DNA from: an uncultured Candidatus Melainabacteria bacterium
Lineage (GTDB): Bacteria; Cyanobacteriota; Vampirovibrionia; Gastranaerophilales; Gastranaerophilaceae
NCBI GenBank assembly: GCA_934699705.1
Contig: CAKUXD010000019.1
Coordinates: forward strand, 1 to 34,877
Reading direction: 5' to 3'
Length of the DNA stretch: 34,877 nt
Positions 34,311-34,877 of this stretch are shown piece after piece (the stretch's first letter is position 1; every line of letters starts with the position of its first letter). The notes below the pieces were generated by a model. That model was not told the DNA's origin and made no database searches. It saw only the letters and a program-made list of their open reading frames with translations. Both the position numbers and the translations under genes were made by a program.

Positions 34311-34462
34311 TTAAATAAATTTACAAAAATTTACAAAACTCTGTTAATAATAAATATTAGTTGATTTTAGCATGTTCAGAAAATAACTGAAACTGTGGTA
34401 TTTTTATATTAACAATCAGTTTTGTTGTAAAAAATTTGTCTTAAAAACCTTATAAAAAGTGC

Positions 34463-34490
34463 TTGCAAAGAAATTTTTAGCAAATATGAT
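34463..34490 (+). promoter_or_regulatory. sigma-70-type promoter of the infA-rpmJ operon
   Basis: TTGCAA (34463-34468) and TATGAT (34485-34490) are 16 bases apart, ending 31 bases before the infA ATG. AAAGGA lies just upstream of that ATG. Confidence 0.6.
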
Positions 34491-34521
34491 AGAAGAACGC
34501 ACTAGTTAGTAAAGGATTACT

Positions 34522-34737
34522 ATGTCAAAAGACGTAATAGAATTAGAAGGTACAATTTTAGAATCAATGCCAAACGCGATGTTTCGTGTAGAGTTAGAAA
34601 ACGGACATGAAATTTTGGCACATATCTCAGGTAAAATCAGAAAGAACTTTATCAGAATTTTACCAGGGGACAAGGTTAAAGTCGAAATGACTCCATACGA
34701 CTTAACAAGAGGCAGAATTACTTTTAGATTGAAATAG
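34522..34737 (+). CDS. infA: translation initiation factor IF-1
   Basis: A 71-residue OB-fold protein of full family length, with typical segments EGTILESMPNAMFRVELENG, HISGKIRKNFIRILPGD and VEMTPYDLTRGRI. It binds the 30S A site during initiation. It has its own promoter and is followed 24 bases later by rpmJ. In many bacteria secY, adk and map precede infA; here a patatin gene does, so the cluster is split upstream of infA. Confidence 0.97.
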   Translation: MSKDVIELEGTILESMPNAMFRVELENGHEILAHISGKIRKNFIRILPGDKVKVEMTPYDLTRGRITFRLK

Positions 34738-34761
34738 ACAAAATTATAGAAAGGTAGAACG

Positions 34762-34875
34762 ATGAAAGTTAGAAGTTCAGTTAAAAAGATTTGTGATAAA
34801 TGCAAATGTATTAAAAGAAAAGGTAGAATCGCAATTATTTGTGAAAACCCAAAACATAAACAAAGACAAGGTTAG
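34762..34875 (+). CDS. rpmJ: 50S ribosomal protein L36
   Basis: A 37-residue protein, MKVRSSVKKICDKCKCIKRK and onward, ending KHKQRQG. It is the zinc-binding form, with C11, C14, C27 and H32 in place. AAAGG lies upstream of the ATG. It follows infA, as in most bacteria, and rpsM would be expected just beyond the window. Confidence 0.97.
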   Translation: MKVRSSVKKICDKCKCIKRKGRIAIICENPKHKQRQG

Positions 34876-34877
34876 AT

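Overview
The window is AT-rich bacterial chromosome of housekeeping and flagellar genes, with the edge of a transposable element at the left end. Several proteins look cyanobacterial in style: a short single-stranded DNA-binding protein opening MNSVVIVGRAGQDADIKYYE, and a SecA opening with a GDPHEKKIK segment. With low GC, a flagellum and no photosynthesis genes, this points to a non-photosynthetic relative of Cyanobacteria (Vampirovibrionia/Melainabacteria, possibly Gastranaerophilales). That placement is inference from remembered family features, not a database result.

Layout. (1) 1-2732, minus strand: a Mu-like transposition module of two small proteins, a MuA-type DDE transposase and a MuB-like AAA ATPase that runs off the window. 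(2) 2733-3234: a gene-free stretch with inverted and direct repeats, ending at tRNA-Leu(GAG). (3) 3417-5690: a long phosphohexomutase. (4) 5808-8809, plus strand: two PlsC-type acyltransferases, ssb and a DUF1537-type sugar-acid kinase. (5) 8895-11728: a small repeat protein of unknown function, a PilZ protein and a TPR protein. (6) 11819-20412: secA, a small membrane protein, ychF, a CHAP peptidase (minus), mgtE (minus) and argS. (7) 20422-22091, minus: asparaginase II coupled to an unknown protein. (8) 22189-24384, plus: a FlaG-like protein, fliS, a FliT-like protein and a CDF metal exporter. (9) 24381-25046, minus: a UbiE/MenG methyltransferase. (10) 25243-31263, plus: fliE, fliF, an unusual gene in the fliG position, fliH and flhA. 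(11) 31274-34279: yidD, a GT-C-like membrane protein and a patatin. (12) 34522-34875: infA and rpmJ, the start of a ribosomal-protein operon.

Working together: the flagellar genes supply the MS-ring (FliF), the ring-rod junction (FliE), the export gate (FlhA), an export regulator (FliH) and filament-side factors (FlaG-like, FliS, FliT-like). The PilZ protein could link c-di-GMP to motility. fliI, fliJ, fliM, fliN and a canonical fliG are absent here. The protein in the fliG slot shows only a weak resemblance to the FliG N-terminal domain and nothing recognisable as the FliG middle or torque domains. This is one of the two most unusual points in the window. The other is the small protein at 8895-9416, which is built from an exact 40-residue-period repeat.

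No CRISPR array, restriction-modification locus, toxin-antitoxin pair or secondary-metabolite cluster was seen. I found no clear-cut novel defence or mobile system beyond the truncated Mu-like module.
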